Assembly: GCF_003231305.1 (NCBI RefSeq)
Contig: NZ_QKVM01000021.1
Span: 31,184 to 95,183 of the forward strand
Direction of reading: 5' to 3'
DNA: 64,000 bases
From: Pseudomonas sichuanensis
Lineage (GTDB): Bacteria > Pseudomonadota > Gammaproteobacteria > Pseudomonadales > Pseudomonadaceae
A program made the position numbers and the translations under genes. Under the pieces are notes generated by a model. That model was not told where the DNA came from. It worked only from the letters and a program-made list of their open reading frames with translations, and did no database searches. Numbering within the stretch: the stretch's first letter is position 1; every line of letters begins with the position of its first letter. Below are positions 47,374 to 58,543 of this stretch, piece after piece.

Positions 47374-48384
47374 TCACACCAGCTTGCACCGATCGAAGAA
47401 CCGCTCCCGCCCCAGGATCATCAACGCCGCCCGCTTGTGCGGGAAATCGAACTCTTTCTCGCAGTGGAAACACTGGTCGTGCATGTAGCCGATCATCTTG
47501 CCGTTGTCGGCACGCGGCTCGGCCACCACCCGCTGGGTGCGCGGGTCGTCGAGGAACAGGTAGTGCACCAGCGCCGACAACCAGCTGGCGACCTTGTGCG
47601 GGCCGCGATGCGCCTCTTCGCCCACCAGCATGTGGATGCCACGGTCGTAGTCGTCGGCCGGGTAGAACGGCGCGATGCGATCTTCCTTGGCCCAGTACGC
47701 CTCGAAATAGGCGAACGGCTCGTCGTCGAAGCAACCGATCAGGGTCAGGGTGTGCGGGTCTTGTTCAAGCTTGGCCAGGTACTCGCGGTGTTGCTCGAGG
47801 GAGCCGCCCTCCTGCCAGAACTGCTCCACGCGCGGATTGTTCTGCCAGCGGTTGAAACGCTCCAGGTCCTGACCGATTTCCAGGGTGCGCAGCGAAACCC
47901 AGGCCCCCAGACGCGCATCGAAGCGTCGGTACACCTCGCCCCGTGGCTTGGGCGCCCGGCGCGGGTGACGCTTGCCGTTGCTCAACTGCATCTGCTGCGG
48001 ATAGACCCCGGCCAGCGACTCGCCGAGCCACGGCTGGGGCTGTTGCCAGAACAGCGTGCGTTCGCACAGGTAACGACCCGGCGCTTCGTCGGGCAGCAGC
48101 AGGCCACTGGCGACGGCCTGGGGTATCGGTTGCGGCAGGTGCCAGGCCAGGCGTTGGCAGGCCGGATCGCGTGACAGCAGCCAGTAGCAGGCGGCCCACA
48201 GGGCCTGCTCGGGGCGCTCGAGGCAAATCTGTTGCAGGTGGGCTTCCAGGGTCGCGCCCGGCACCAGGCGCAGGCTGATGAGGGGGCGCCCTTCCAGGGT
48301 CAGGCTCAGGCGGCAATCGCCTTCGTCGGCCTGCAGGCTGCGCCAGCGTGGCGCGCAAGGGGGCGTAGCGGCATCGAACGGCAT
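47374..48384 (-). CDS. GNAT-family siderophore acyltransferase, N5-hydroxyornithine acetylase-like
   Basis: This 336-residue protein has an unassigned N-terminal part (about 1-140) and a C-terminal acyltransferase domain of the IucB/AlcB/RhbD type, with YRRFDARLGAWVSLRTLEIGQDLERFNRWQNNPRVEQFWQE, YFEAYWAKEDRIAPFY, DDYDRGIHMLVGEEAHRGP and EPRADNGKMIGYMHDQCF. Such enzymes acylate N-hydroxylated amines in siderophores. A comparable gene (pvdYII) in some P. aeruginosa strains is linked to acetyl-hydroxyornithine. A perfect PvdS box puts it in the pyoverdine regulon. The start is uncertain: ATG 48384 is used here; GTG 48396 is in frame. Confidence 0.85.
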   Translation of the reverse strand: MPFDAATPPCAPRWRSLQADEGDCRLSLTLEGRPLISLRLVPGATLEAHLQQICLERPEQALWAACYWLLSRDPACQRLAWHLPQPIPQAVASGLLLPDEAPGRYLCERTLFWQQPQPWLGESLAGVYPQQMQLSNGKRHPRRAPKPRGEVYRRFDARLGAWVSLRTLEIGQDLERFNRWQNNPRVEQFWQEGGSLEQHREYLAKLEQDPHTLTLIGCFDDEPFAYFEAYWAKEDRIAPFYPADDYDRGIHMLVGEEAHRGPHKVASWLSALVHYLFLDDPRTQRVVAEPRADNGKMIGYMHDQCFHCEKEFDFPHKRAALMILGRERFFDRCKLV

Positions 48385-48426
48385 GTCAGGGCTCACAGGA
48401 AATGAAAGAATGGCTCACTCCTGAGG

Positions 48427-48450
48427 ACGTCTTCATGCCCCTGCAATTTA
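48427..48450 (-). promoter_or_regulatory. PvdS-type promoter of the acyltransferase gene
   Basis: On the minus strand TAAAT (48450-48446) and CGT (48429-48427) are separated by 16 bases, a perfect iron starvation box about 45 bases upstream of the start codon. It overlaps the last codon of the upstream solute-binding gene. Confidence 0.8.
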
Positions 48451-49248
48451 GTCGTGGGGGGCTTCGACGGTGATCTTGTAGGGCTTGAAGATACGCAACA
48501 ACTCACCGTTTTCGCGCAGCCGGCGCAGCAGCCCGGTGAAACTTTCCGGGCTTATCGGCGCATCCGGGCGCAGCAGTGCGTAGTGGTGGTAGACCTGGTC
48601 GACCCGCTGCGAGGCCAACAACTGGCTGACGCTGGACGGGTTGCGCTTGAGGAAATCGCTCAGGTACGAGCGAGTGACCAGGGCGATGTCGGCCCGCCCG
48701 CGCTCGACCATAGACAGGTTGCTGTCGTGGGAGTAGGTCAGGGTCGCCTGATAGCGCTGCCTGAGCAGGACCGGGTCGGGATCGAAGTCGGCGAAGGCAT
48801 AGTGGTAGCCGTTGAACAACGCCAGGCGCTTGCCGTGCAGATCATCGAAATACTGCTGGTCACGCCCCGGCTGTTGGCGCGTGACGAAAATCTCGGCATC
48901 CTCCAGCCCCATGTCCACGGTGCTGTGCGCGATCCCCTGCCACCCCCACTGCGGGTTTTCGAAAATCGCCATGTCGGTGCGGCCTTGCTGGAAATCGCCA
49001 AAGCGCCGGGGAATCGAGGTGGGCACGAGCACGAAGCGGTAGTCGGCCTGCACCGCATTCAACGCCTCCACCAGTTGTGGCAGCAGGCCGGTATCGGCGC
49101 CCTGCTCGGGGCGCACGGTGTAAGGCGGGAAATGCGCCGCGCCGATCTTCACCTCGACTGCCTGGCCCGCCCAGGCTGCCGCCGTCAGCGACAGTGCGGC
49201 GAACAGCAGCACAGAGCAGGAGAGCTTGAGGCTGGGCAGAGGGATCAA
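48448..49248 (-). CDS. periplasmic solute-binding protein, family 3 type
   Basis: The 266-residue protein has a signal peptide (hydrophobic residues 9-25, cleavage near AWAGQA) and the bilobed family 3 fold: VKIGAAHFPPYTVRPEQGADTGLLPQLVEALN at the front, FQQGRTDMAIFENPQWGW and DDLHGKRLALFNGYHYAF in the middle, and MVERGRADIALVTRSYL. No ABC transporter genes flank it. It is upstream of the acyltransferase on the same strand, but that gene has its own PvdS promoter at this gene's 3' end. The ligand is unknown. Confidence 0.83.
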   Translation of the reverse strand: MIPLPSLKLSCSVLLFAALSLTAAAWAGQAVEVKIGAAHFPPYTVRPEQGADTGLLPQLVEALNAVQADYRFVLVPTSIPRRFGDFQQGRTDMAIFENPQWGWQGIAHSTVDMGLEDAEIFVTRQQPGRDQQYFDDLHGKRLALFNGYHYAFADFDPDPVLLRQRYQATLTYSHDSNLSMVERGRADIALVTRSYLSDFLKRNPSSVSQLLASQRVDQVYHHYALLRPDAPISPESFTGLLRRLRENGELLRIFKPYKITVEAPHD

Positions 49249-49426
49249 GTCGAGACACTCGTCACGGGTAATGGCCTGGATGCGCTTAAGCTAGGCGTTT
49301 TCCCAGGCGGGCACAACCGCCGGATATGCCAAAGTGCCAGGGGATGTCGCGCGCCCGGACATTGGCTACCCTCTAGGGGCTCGCGCGTGAGGACGCGGGC
49401 TACCGCGTATTGATAGGGAGCCTGGC

Positions 49427-49978
49427 ATGGGCCACTGGTTGGTGATCGACCTGGAAGCCACCACCGACGACGGCGGCTGGCCGGTCACGGAGATGGAAAT
49501 CATAGAAATCGGCGCGAGCCTGGTCACCCGCGAGGGGCGCGAGGTCGACCATTTCCAGCGTTTCGTCCGGCCCCGGCGGCGGCCGCAGCTGACGCCGTTC
49601 TGCCGCGAGCTGACGCACATAAGCCAGGCCGATGTCGACGGCGCCGAGCCCTTCGGTACGGTGTGGAGCGCGTTCGAGCGCTGGCTGGGTGATCACCAGG
49701 CGCAGTTGCAGGCCTGGGTCAGCTGGGGCGACTACGACCGCAAGCAACTGCTGCAGGAATGGCAGCTGCATCACCAGCGCAGCCTGCTCGAACAACTGCC
49801 GCACATCAACCTCAAGCAGCGCTTCGCCAAGGCCCGCCACCTGCAGCGGCCGGCGGGGCTCAACAGCGCCCTGCAACTGGCCGGGCTGCAGTTCAGCGGC
49901 CAGCAGCATCGCGCGCTGGAAGACGCGCGCAATACTGCCCGGCTGCTGCCGTTGAGCCTGCCGGTGGGCGGCGCCTGA
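49427..49978 (+). CDS. DEDDh-type 3'-5' exonuclease
   Basis: This 183-residue protein has the RNase T/DnaQ exonuclease fold: the first metal motif in [13 protein letters not shown] (Asp8, Glu10), the second around [11 protein letters not shown], and the third [14 protein letters not shown] with the catalytic His and Asp. Its layout resembles the ERI-1/KapD-like exonucleases that trim RNA or DNA ends. AGGGAG lies upstream of the ATG. The 178-base gap before it holds no further gene, and it is not obviously in an operon. Confidence 0.88.
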   Translation: MGHWLVIDLEATTDDGGWPVTEMEIIEIGASLVTREGREVDHFQRFVRPRRRPQLTPFCRELTHISQADVDGAEPFGTVWSAFERWLGDHQAQLQAWVSWGDYDRKQLLQEWQLHHQRSLLEQLPHINLKQRFAKARHLQRPAGLNSALQLAGLQFSGQQHRALEDARNTARLLPLSLPVGGA

Positions 49979-50051
49979 AACAGATGACGCAAGGGCGGGC
50001 CTTGGGCATACTGGCCAGCCCTTTTTTCATCCCCTTTTTCAGGAGTCGCCC

Positions 50052-50336
50052 ATGTTCAAGGTCAATGAGTACTTCGATGGCACCGTCAAGTCGATCGCCT
50101 TCGAAAGCAGCGAAGGTCCGGCTACCGTTGGCGTGATGGCCCCGGGCGAATACGAGTTCGGCACCGCCAAGCGCGAAATCATGCACGTGGTTTCCGGTGC
50201 GCTGATCGTCAAGCTGCCGGGCAGCGAAAACTGGGAAACCTTCAACGCCGGCGACAAGTTCAATGTTGCCGCCGACAGCAAGTTCCAGCTGCAGGTGAAG
50301 GTCGATACCGCCTACCTGTGCGAGTACCGCGACTAA
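50052..50336 (+). CDS. ppnP: pyrimidine/purine nucleoside phosphorylase
   Basis: PpnP (formerly YaiE, DUF1255) is a small cupin-fold enzyme that phosphorolyses several nucleosides to base and ribose-1-phosphate. The 94-residue protein shows the family motifs [35 protein letters not shown] and [19 protein letters not shown], and is the normal length. AGGAG precedes the ATG by six bases. It stands alone; REP elements follow. Confidence 0.93.
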   Translation: MFKVNEYFDGTVKSIAFESSEGPATVGVMAPGEYEFGTAKREIMHVVSGALIVKLPGSENWETFNAGDKFNVAADSKFQLQVKVDTAYLCEYRD

Positions 50337-50348
50337 GCTGACGCCCTC

Positions 50349-50506
50349 ATCGCGGGGCAAGCCCGCTCCTACGTGCGAGCCACTGTCTTACTGTAGGAGC
50401 GGCCTTGCGCCGCGAAAGGGCTGCGCAGCAGCCCCGGCGATTCTTGCTGCGAAGCTGAAAAACGGGGCCGCTTTGCGGCCCTTTCGCGGCACAAGGCCGC
50501 TCCTAC
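50349..50506. repeat. REP cluster: one GCGGGGCAAGC unit and one inverted GTAGGAGCGG pair
   Basis: ATCGCGGGGCAAGCCCGCTC stands at 50349, and a full inverted pair of the other type follows (GTAGGAGCGGCCTTGCGCC at 50393 to GGCCGCTCCTAC ending 50506). Both REP families are therefore together between the convergent ppnP and hydrolase genes. Confidence 0.87.
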
Positions 50507-50543
50507 AGGGATCGTGCCGCCCATGCGGACTTGCCCCGCGATT

Positions 50544-51236
50544 TCAAGCCCGCAGGAACCCCGCCACCCGTTCCGCCGCCGCCTGCAGATGCTGCGCATG
50601 GCTGAACCCCGAAGCCTTCAGCGGCTTCAGGTCATGGTCCGCTGCCACCAGCCAGCTCACTTCGATCGCTGGCGATAATTCATAACCCTGCACCGCTTCC
50701 CGATTGCCCAGGGCATCACGCTCCCCCTGGACGATCAGCGTGCGCGTGCGCAGCCCGGCCAGGTGCTCGACGCGGGGCTTGTGCGGCTTGCCCACGGCAT
50801 AGAACGGATAGCCCAGGCACACCAGCGCATCGGCACCAAGTTCGTCCGCCAGCAGGCTGGCCATGCGCCCGCCCATGGACTTGCCACCGACGGCCAGAGG
50901 CCCCGCGACCAAAGGTCGCACCTGGCGGTATACATCGCGCCAGCAGTCGAGCAGGACCTTCTGCGGATTGGGCGGGCGCCGGCCGCCGTCGACACGCCGC
51001 TGGGCCATGTACGGAAACTCGAAGCGCACCACCCCTACCCCAAGCCCTGCCAGCCTTTGCGCCATGTCGTCCATGAACCCGCTGTCCATCGGCGCGCCCG
51101 CGCCATGGGCCAGGATCAGCCAGCTGTTTTGCCCGCTTTCGCCGGTGATTCGCGGAGGATCGCAGCGCAAGCCTGGGGCATTTGCAATCTGCGCCCATTG
51201 ATCCCCGTCAATACCGGCACTTTGCCCATTAATCAT
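50544..51236 (-). CDS. alpha/beta hydrolase (TEX30/KANL3-type)
   Basis: The 230-residue protein has an alpha/beta-hydrolase fold: [20 protein letters not shown] (oxyanion region), [13 protein letters not shown], the nucleophile elbow [12 protein letters not shown] with its Ser, [12 protein letters not shown] (Asp) and [14 protein letters not shown] (His). The substrate is unknown. GAGG lies six bases before the ATG at 51236 ([13 protein letters not shown]). Its first 15 codons contain the Anr box that probably serves the divergent ccoN gene, so the two starts are crowded. Confidence 0.87.
   Translation of the reverse strand: MINGQSAGIDGDQWAQIANAPGLRCDPPRITGESGQNSWLILAHGAGAPMDSGFMDDMAQRLAGLGVGVVRFEFPYMAQRRVDGGRRPPNPQKVLLDCWRDVYRQVRPLVAGPLAVGGKSMGGRMASLLADELGADALVCLGYPFYAVGKPHKPRVEHLAGLRTRTLIVQGERDALGNREAVQGYELSPAIEVSWLVAADHDLKPLKASGFSHAQHLQAAAERVAGFLRA
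51198..51211 (+). promoter_or_regulatory. Anr (FNR-type) box upstream of the first cco operon
   Basis: TTGAT-CCCC-GTCAA matches the Anr consensus TTGAT-N4-ATCAA at nine of ten positions. Its centre is about 81 bases upstream of the ccoN ATG. A promoter activated from -41.5 would place the -10 near 51231-51236 (AATCAT). The box lies inside the beginning of the divergent hydrolase gene. Confidence 0.7.
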
Positions 51237-51285
51237 GCTTGCCTCGCTGTCTAGCCTGCCTATAACCGTGGATGGGAACCCATAC

Positions 51286-52710
<1,425 letters not shown>

Positions 52711-52723
52711 GGAGTAGAGCCTG

Positions 52724-53332
52724 ATGAAACATGAAGTCGTTGAGAAAAACATAGGCCTGATGGCGCTGCTGATGGTGTTCGCCGTCAGCATCGGCGGCCT
52801 GACCCAGATCGTCCCGCTGTTCTTCCAGGACGTCACCAACAAGCCGGTCGAGGGCATGAAGCCTTACACCGCCCTGCAGCTCGAAGGCCGCGATATCTAT
52901 ATCCGCGAAGGCTGCGTGGGTTGCCACTCGCAGATGATCCGCCCGTTCCGCGCCGAGACCGAACGTTACGGCCACTACTCGGTGGCCGGCGAAAGCGTGT
53001 GGGACCACCCGTTCCTGTGGGGCTCCAAGCGTACCGGCCCGGACCTCGCCCGCGTGGGTGGCCGCTACTCCGATGACTGGCACCGCGCGCACCTGTACAA
53101 CCCGCGCAACGTGGTACCGGAATCGAAAATGCCGTCCTACCCCTGGCTGGTGGCGACCCAGGTCGACAACAGCCACACCGACGTCAAGCTGCGCACCCTG
53201 CGCACCCTCGGCGTGCCGTACACCGACGACGACATCGCCGGGGCCCGCGACGCGGTCAAGGGCAAGACCGAGATGGACGCGCTGGTCGCCTACCTGCAGG
53301 TGCTTGGCACCTCGATCAAGAACAAGAGGTGA
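52724..53332 (+). CDS. ccoO: cbb3-type cytochrome c oxidase subunit II (first copy)
   Basis: CcoO is a membrane-anchored monoheme cytochrome c that feeds electrons to CcoN. The 202-residue protein has one N-terminal transmembrane helix (about 10-30) and the heme motif [14 protein letters not shown]; a methionine in [10 protein letters not shown] is the likely axial ligand. A GAGGAG site lies upstream. It begins 13 bases after ccoN. Confidence 0.97.
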   Translation: MKHEVVEKNIGLMALLMVFAVSIGGLTQIVPLFFQDVTNKPVEGMKPYTALQLEGRDIYIREGCVGCHSQMIRPFRAETERYGHYSVAGESVWDHPFLWGSKRTGPDLARVGGRYSDDWHRAHLYNPRNVVPESKMPSYPWLVATQVDNSHTDVKLRTLRTLGVPYTDDDIAGARDAVKGKTEMDALVAYLQVLGTSIKNKR

Positions 53333-53337
53333 GTGCG

Positions 53338-53529
53338 ATGGAAATGGACATCGGCATGATCCGTGGCCTGGGCACCCTGGTGGTGATGATCGCCTTCATC
53401 GGCCTGTCGCTCTGGGTGTTCAACCGTCGCCGCGACCGTGATTTCGCCGAAGCGCGCCTGCTGCCCTTCGTCGACGACCGCCTGCCCCCTGCCGGGCAGG
53501 AACCCGCCATGAGGAGTAATGGGCAATGA
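53338..53529 (+). CDS. ccoQ: cbb3 oxidase small subunit (first copy)
   Basis: CcoQ is a small one-helix subunit that stabilises the oxidase. The 63-residue product starts [28 protein letters not shown], with the transmembrane helix at about 10-30, followed by RRRDRDF and a polar tail. It starts five bases after ccoO, and its stop overlaps the ccoP start (ATGA). Confidence 0.92.
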   Translation: MEMDIGMIRGLGTLVVMIAFIGLSLWVFNRRRDRDFAEARLLPFVDDRLPPAGQEPAMRSNGQ

Positions 53530-54467
53530 CCACCTTCTGGAGTACGTACATCAGCGTACTGACCATCGGCAGCCTGATCGGCCTGACCTGGCTGCTGCTC
53601 GGCACCCGCAAGGGCCAGAGCAGCGACACCACCGATCAGACCATGGGCCACAGCTTCGATGGCATCGAGGAGTACGACAACCCGCTGCCCAAGTGGTGGT
53701 TCTGGCTGTTCGTCGGCACCCTGGTGTTCTCGGTAGGCTACCTGATCCTGTACCCGGGCCTGGGCAACTGGAAAGGCATCCTGCCCGGCTACGAGAACGG
53801 CTGGACCGGCGTCGACGAGTGGAAAAGAGAAATGGAAAAGGCCGACGCCAAGTTCGGCCCGATCTTCGCCAAGTACGCCGCCATGCCAGTGGAAGAAGTG
53901 GCCAAGGACCCGCAAGCGCTGAAGATGGGCAGCCGGCTGTTCGCCTCCAACTGCTCGGTGTGCCACGGCTCCGACGCCAAGGGCTCCTACGGCTTCCCCA
54001 ACCTGACCGACAAGGACTGGCGCTGGGGCGGCGAGCCGGAAACCATCAAGGCCTCGATCATGAACGGCCGGCACGGCGTGATGCCGGGCTGGGCCACGGT
54101 GATCGGCGAGCAGGGCGTGGCCGATGTGGCGGCCTTCGTGCTGACCAACCTCGATGGCCGCAGCCTGCCGGAAGGCGTCAAGGCCGACCCGGCCAAGGGC
54201 CAGGAGATCTTCGCCAGCAACTGCGTGGCCTGCCACGGGCCTGAAGGCAAGGGCACCCCCGCCATGGGCGCGCCGAACCTGACCCATCCGCAGGCGTTCA
54301 TCTATGGCTCGAGCTTTGCCCAGTTGCAGCAGACCATCCGTTACGGCCGTCAGGGCCAGATGCCGGCGCAGCAGGACATCCAGGGCAATGACAAGGTGCA
54401 CCTGCTGGCGGCGTATGTGTACAGCCTGTCGCAGGATCAGATCCCGGAAACCGTAACCGCCAAGTAG
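53526..54467 (+). CDS. ccoP: cbb3-type cytochrome c oxidase subunit III (first copy)
   Basis: CcoP is a diheme cytochrome c subunit. The 313-residue protein has two N-terminal transmembrane segments (about 5-25 and 57-77) and two heme-binding sites, [12 protein letters not shown] and [12 protein letters not shown]. Compared with the second copy it lacks about 13 residues after GILPGYEN. It ends the first operon and is followed by a REP pair. Confidence 0.97.
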   Translation: MTTFWSTYISVLTIGSLIGLTWLLLGTRKGQSSDTTDQTMGHSFDGIEEYDNPLPKWWFWLFVGTLVFSVGYLILYPGLGNWKGILPGYENGWTGVDEWKREMEKADAKFGPIFAKYAAMPVEEVAKDPQALKMGSRLFASNCSVCHGSDAKGSYGFPNLTDKDWRWGGEPETIKASIMNGRHGVMPGWATVIGEQGVADVAAFVLTNLDGRSLPEGVKADPAKGQEIFASNCVACHGPEGKGTPAMGAPNLTHPQAFIYGSSFAQLQQTIRYGRQGQMPAQQDIQGNDKVHLLAAYVYSLSQDQIPETVTAK

Positions 54468-54474
54468 TCCCTTC

Positions 54475-54561
54475 GTGGGAGCGGGCTTGCCCCGCGATAG
54501 CGCCAGACCAGACAACCTCGTCGCCTGCACTGACGCCATCGCGGGGCAAGCCCGCTCCCAC
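54475..54561. repeat. REP pair after the first cco operon
   Basis: GTGGGAGCGGGCTTGCCCCG at 54475 and its exact reverse complement ending at 54561 flank a 38-base centre. It can fold into one long stem and probably ends the ccoP transcript. Confidence 0.88.
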
Positions 54562-54983
54562 GATGCTCCCACACTGCCCCACCTCTGCCCCACCTCTGCC
54601 CGCCCCTCCCTTGCACCCCCTCCGAACACAACTAAGCTTGTTGCCACAGTGGCCCCGCTCGAAGCAGCCGGAGCAGACGTGGTGCACAGCCTGACACCAC
54701 GCAGCGATTCCAGCCTTGCGAGCCCGCGCTTTGGGATGATGCCTTGCGTGCCCGTCCCGGCAATAAAAAGCTTGACCGATCGATCAGAAAAACATGGGAA
54801 ACGGTACACATTACAAAGATTTATTTGTGTACAATCGTTCGAACCCCGACGCCACGGGACGGTGGCGAACAGGGTCTGGACACGGGTCGGCGTACATGAC
54901 ATGCGTTGCCATAACCATGGTGGTTATTGATACTGGCGCCGATTTACCAACCAACAAGAATACCCAAACCGTGGAACCTTAGA
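54562..54983 (+). promoter_or_regulatory. leader and control region of the second cco operon
   Basis: No gene is seen between the REP pair and the second ccoN. The stretch is AT-richer than its surroundings from about 54765. It holds a perfect seven-base inverted repeat, GTACACA-N15-TGTGTAC (54817-54845), directly before TACAAT, a possible -10. There is no good -35 and no Anr box of TTGAT-N4-ATCAA form, so the second operon seems to be controlled differently from the first. Confidence 0.4.
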
Positions 54984-56425
<1,442 letters not shown>

Positions 56426-56426
<1 letters not shown>

Positions 56427-57034
56427 TGAAGCATGAAGCAGTCGAGAAGAACATTGGCCTGATGGCCTTCTTCATGGTCATCGCCGTCAGCGTCGGTGGC
56501 CTCACCCAGATCGTCCCGCTGTTCTTCCAGGACGTCACCAACAAGCCGGTCGAGGGCATGAAGCCGCGCACCGCGCTGGAAGTGGAAGGCCGCGATATCT
56601 ACATCCGCGAAGGCTGCGTGGGTTGCCACTCGCAGATGATCCGCCCGTTCCGCGCCGAGACCGAACGCTACGGCCACTACTCGGTGGCCGGCGAAAGCGT
56701 GTGGGATCACCCGTTCCTGTGGGGTTCCAAGCGTACCGGCCCGGACCTCGCCCGCGTGGGTGGCCGCTACTCCGATGACTGGCACCGCGCGCACCTGTAC
56801 AACCCGCGCAACGTGGTGCCGGAATCGAAGATGCCGTCCTACCCGTGGCTGGTCGAGAACAAGCTCGATGGCAAGGACACCGCCAAGAAACTGGAAGTCC
56901 TGCGCACCCTCGGCACGCCGTACACCGACGAAGACATCGCCGGTGCCCGCGACGCGGTCAAGGGCAAGACCGAGATGGACGCCCTGGTGGCGTACCTGCA
57001 AGGCCTTGGCACCCTCATCAAGAGCAAACGGTGA
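56426..57034 (+). CDS. ccoO: cbb3-type cytochrome c oxidase subunit II (second copy)
   Basis: This 202-residue CcoO has one N-terminal helix and the heme site [14 protein letters not shown]. The central two thirds are almost the same as copy 1, even at DNA level; they diverge at the start ([20 protein letters not shown]) and around [16 protein letters not shown]. The start overlaps the ccoN stop by one base (TGATG). Confidence 0.97.
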
Positions 57035-57039
57035 CACTG

Positions 57040-57240
57040 ATGGATATCGGGATGATTCGCGGCCTGGGCACCGTCGTGGTGCTGGTGGCTTTCGTGGGCC
57101 TGGCGCTGTGGGTGTTCAGCCCGCGGCGCAAAAAGGACTTCGACGAGGCCACGCAGTTGCCCTTTGCGGACGACCCCGAGGCCACTCGCCACGTTGAGCA
57201 CGCGAAAGCGCAAAAAGCTTCTGGGAGCAAACAACAATGA
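57040..57240 (+). CDS. ccoQ: cbb3 oxidase small subunit (second copy)
   Basis: The 66-residue product starts [26 protein letters not shown], a single transmembrane helix, then RRKKDF and a polar tail ending KASGSKQQ that is unlike copy 1. It begins five bases after ccoO and overlaps the ccoP start through ATGA. Confidence 0.92.
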   Translation: MDIGMIRGLGTVVVLVAFVGLALWVFSPRRKKDFDEATQLPFADDPEATRHVEHAKAQKASGSKQQ

Positions 57241-58217
57241 CAACCTTCTGGAGTCTGTACGTCACCGTCCTGACCCTGGGCACCATCTTCGCCTTGAGCT
57301 GGCTGTTGCTGTCGACCCGCAAGGGCCAGCGCGAAGAGATCACCGACGAAACCGTCGGCCACGCCTTCGATGGCATCGAGGAGTACGACAACCCGCTGCC
57401 CAAATGGTGGTTCTGGTTGTTCGTCGGCACTGTCGTGTTCGCCCTCGGCTACCTGGTGCTGTACCCGGGGCTGGGCAACTGGAAAGGCATCCTGCCGGGC
57501 TACGCGTACGTCGACAACGACAAGAAGACCGAGTTCTCCAACGGCCAGCCAGGCTGGACCGGCGTGCACGAGTGGGAAAAGGAGATGGCCAAGGCCGACG
57601 CCCGCTTCGGGCCGATCTTCGCCAAGTTCGCCGCCATGCCGCTGGAGGAAGTGGCCAAGGACCCGCAGGCACTGAAGATGGGCGCACGCCTGTTCGCCTC
57701 CAACTGCTCGGTGTGCCACGGCTCTGACGCCAAGGGCGCCTACGGTTTCCCCAACCTGACCGACAACGACTGGCGCTGGGGCGGTGAACCGGAAACCATC
57801 AAGACCACCATCATGGGCGGGCGCCACGGGGTGATGCCAGGTTGGACCACGGTGATCGGCGAGCAGGGTGTGGCCGATGTGGCGGCGTTCGTGCTGACCA
57901 AGCTCGACGGCCGCACACTGCCCGAAGATGCCAAGGCCGACCCGGTCAAGGGTCAGCAGATCTTCGCCACCAACTGCGTGGCCTGCCATGGGCCTGAAGG
58001 CAAGGGCACCCCGGCCATGGGTGCGCCGAACCTGACCCACCCGCAGGCGTTCATCTACGGCTCGAGCTTCGCCCAGCTGCAACAGACCATCCGCTACGGT
58101 CGCCAGGGCCAGATGCCGGCCCAGGAACAGATGCAGGGCAACGACAAGGTGCACCTGCTGGCGGCGTATGTGTACAGCCTGTCGCATCAGGAGCAGGCAC
58201 CGGCCCAGGCCGAGTAA
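57237..58217 (+). CDS. ccoP: cbb3-type cytochrome c oxidase subunit III (second copy)
   Basis: This 326-residue diheme subunit has two N-terminal helices and heme sites [12 protein letters not shown] and [12 protein letters not shown]. It carries an extra segment ([16 protein letters not shown], about residues 87-102) not present in copy 1. It ends the second operon; a REP pair and the accessory genes follow. Confidence 0.97.
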   Translation: MTTFWSLYVTVLTLGTIFALSWLLLSTRKGQREEITDETVGHAFDGIEEYDNPLPKWWFWLFVGTVVFALGYLVLYPGLGNWKGILPGYAYVDNDKKTEFSNGQPGWTGVHEWEKEMAKADARFGPIFAKFAAMPLEEVAKDPQALKMGARLFASNCSVCHGSDAKGAYGFPNLTDNDWRWGGEPETIKTTIMGGRHGVMPGWTTVIGEQGVADVAAFVLTKLDGRTLPEDAKADPVKGQQIFATNCVACHGPEGKGTPAMGAPNLTHPQAFIYGSSFAQLQQTIRYGRQGQMPAQEQMQGNDKVHLLAAYVYSLSHQEQAPAQAE

Positions 58218-58225
58218 GGCTGGCT

Positions 58226-58334
58226 GGCCTCTTCGCGGGTAAACCCGCCCCCACAGGTCTCTCACCAGTTTCTGATGCGGTGCAGCACCTGTGGGAGCGG
58301 CGGTTCGCCGCTGCGATTTACCCGCGAAGAGGCC
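58226..58334. repeat. REP pair after the second cco operon
   Basis: GGCCTCTTCGCGGGTAAACCCGC and GCGATTTACCCGCGAAGAGGCC form the outer inverted arms, with CCACAGGT/ACCTGTGG inside. It is a third variant of the repeat family (TTCGCGGGTAAA type) and probably ends ccoP-2 transcription. Confidence 0.85.
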
Positions 58335-58355
58335 GACACATTTCCTGCAGCCTGA

Positions 58356-58369
58356 ATGACCTGGATCAA
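58356..58369 (+). promoter_or_regulatory. possible Anr box upstream of ccoG
   Basis: ATGAC-CTGG-ATCAA matches the Anr consensus TTGAT-N4-ATCAA at eight of ten positions. It is about 180 bases upstream of ccoG, leaving a long leader with no clear promoter, so the call is weak. The rest of the 323-base gap 58218-58543 shows only the REP pair. Confidence 0.4.
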
Positions 58370-58543
58370 TTGACACTCGCCATATCACGATTCAAACCCG
58401 CACCCAACGCGACTAAGTGTCGCAGCAAGGCCCCGGCGCGCCACCACAGGCGTATCATGGGCCGCAGAGCGCCAGCAGAACGCGCGCGACTGCGGCCGGC
58501 AAGCACTGGCCGCGGCGTTTCTCCACTGCCGTGGGACTAGATG

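Noticed and set aside
54772..54787. TTGACCGATCGATCAG as an Anr box for the second cco operon
   Set aside because: The spacing between the TTGA and TCA(G) halves is eight bases instead of six, so it does not fit the TTGAT-N4-ATCAA form.
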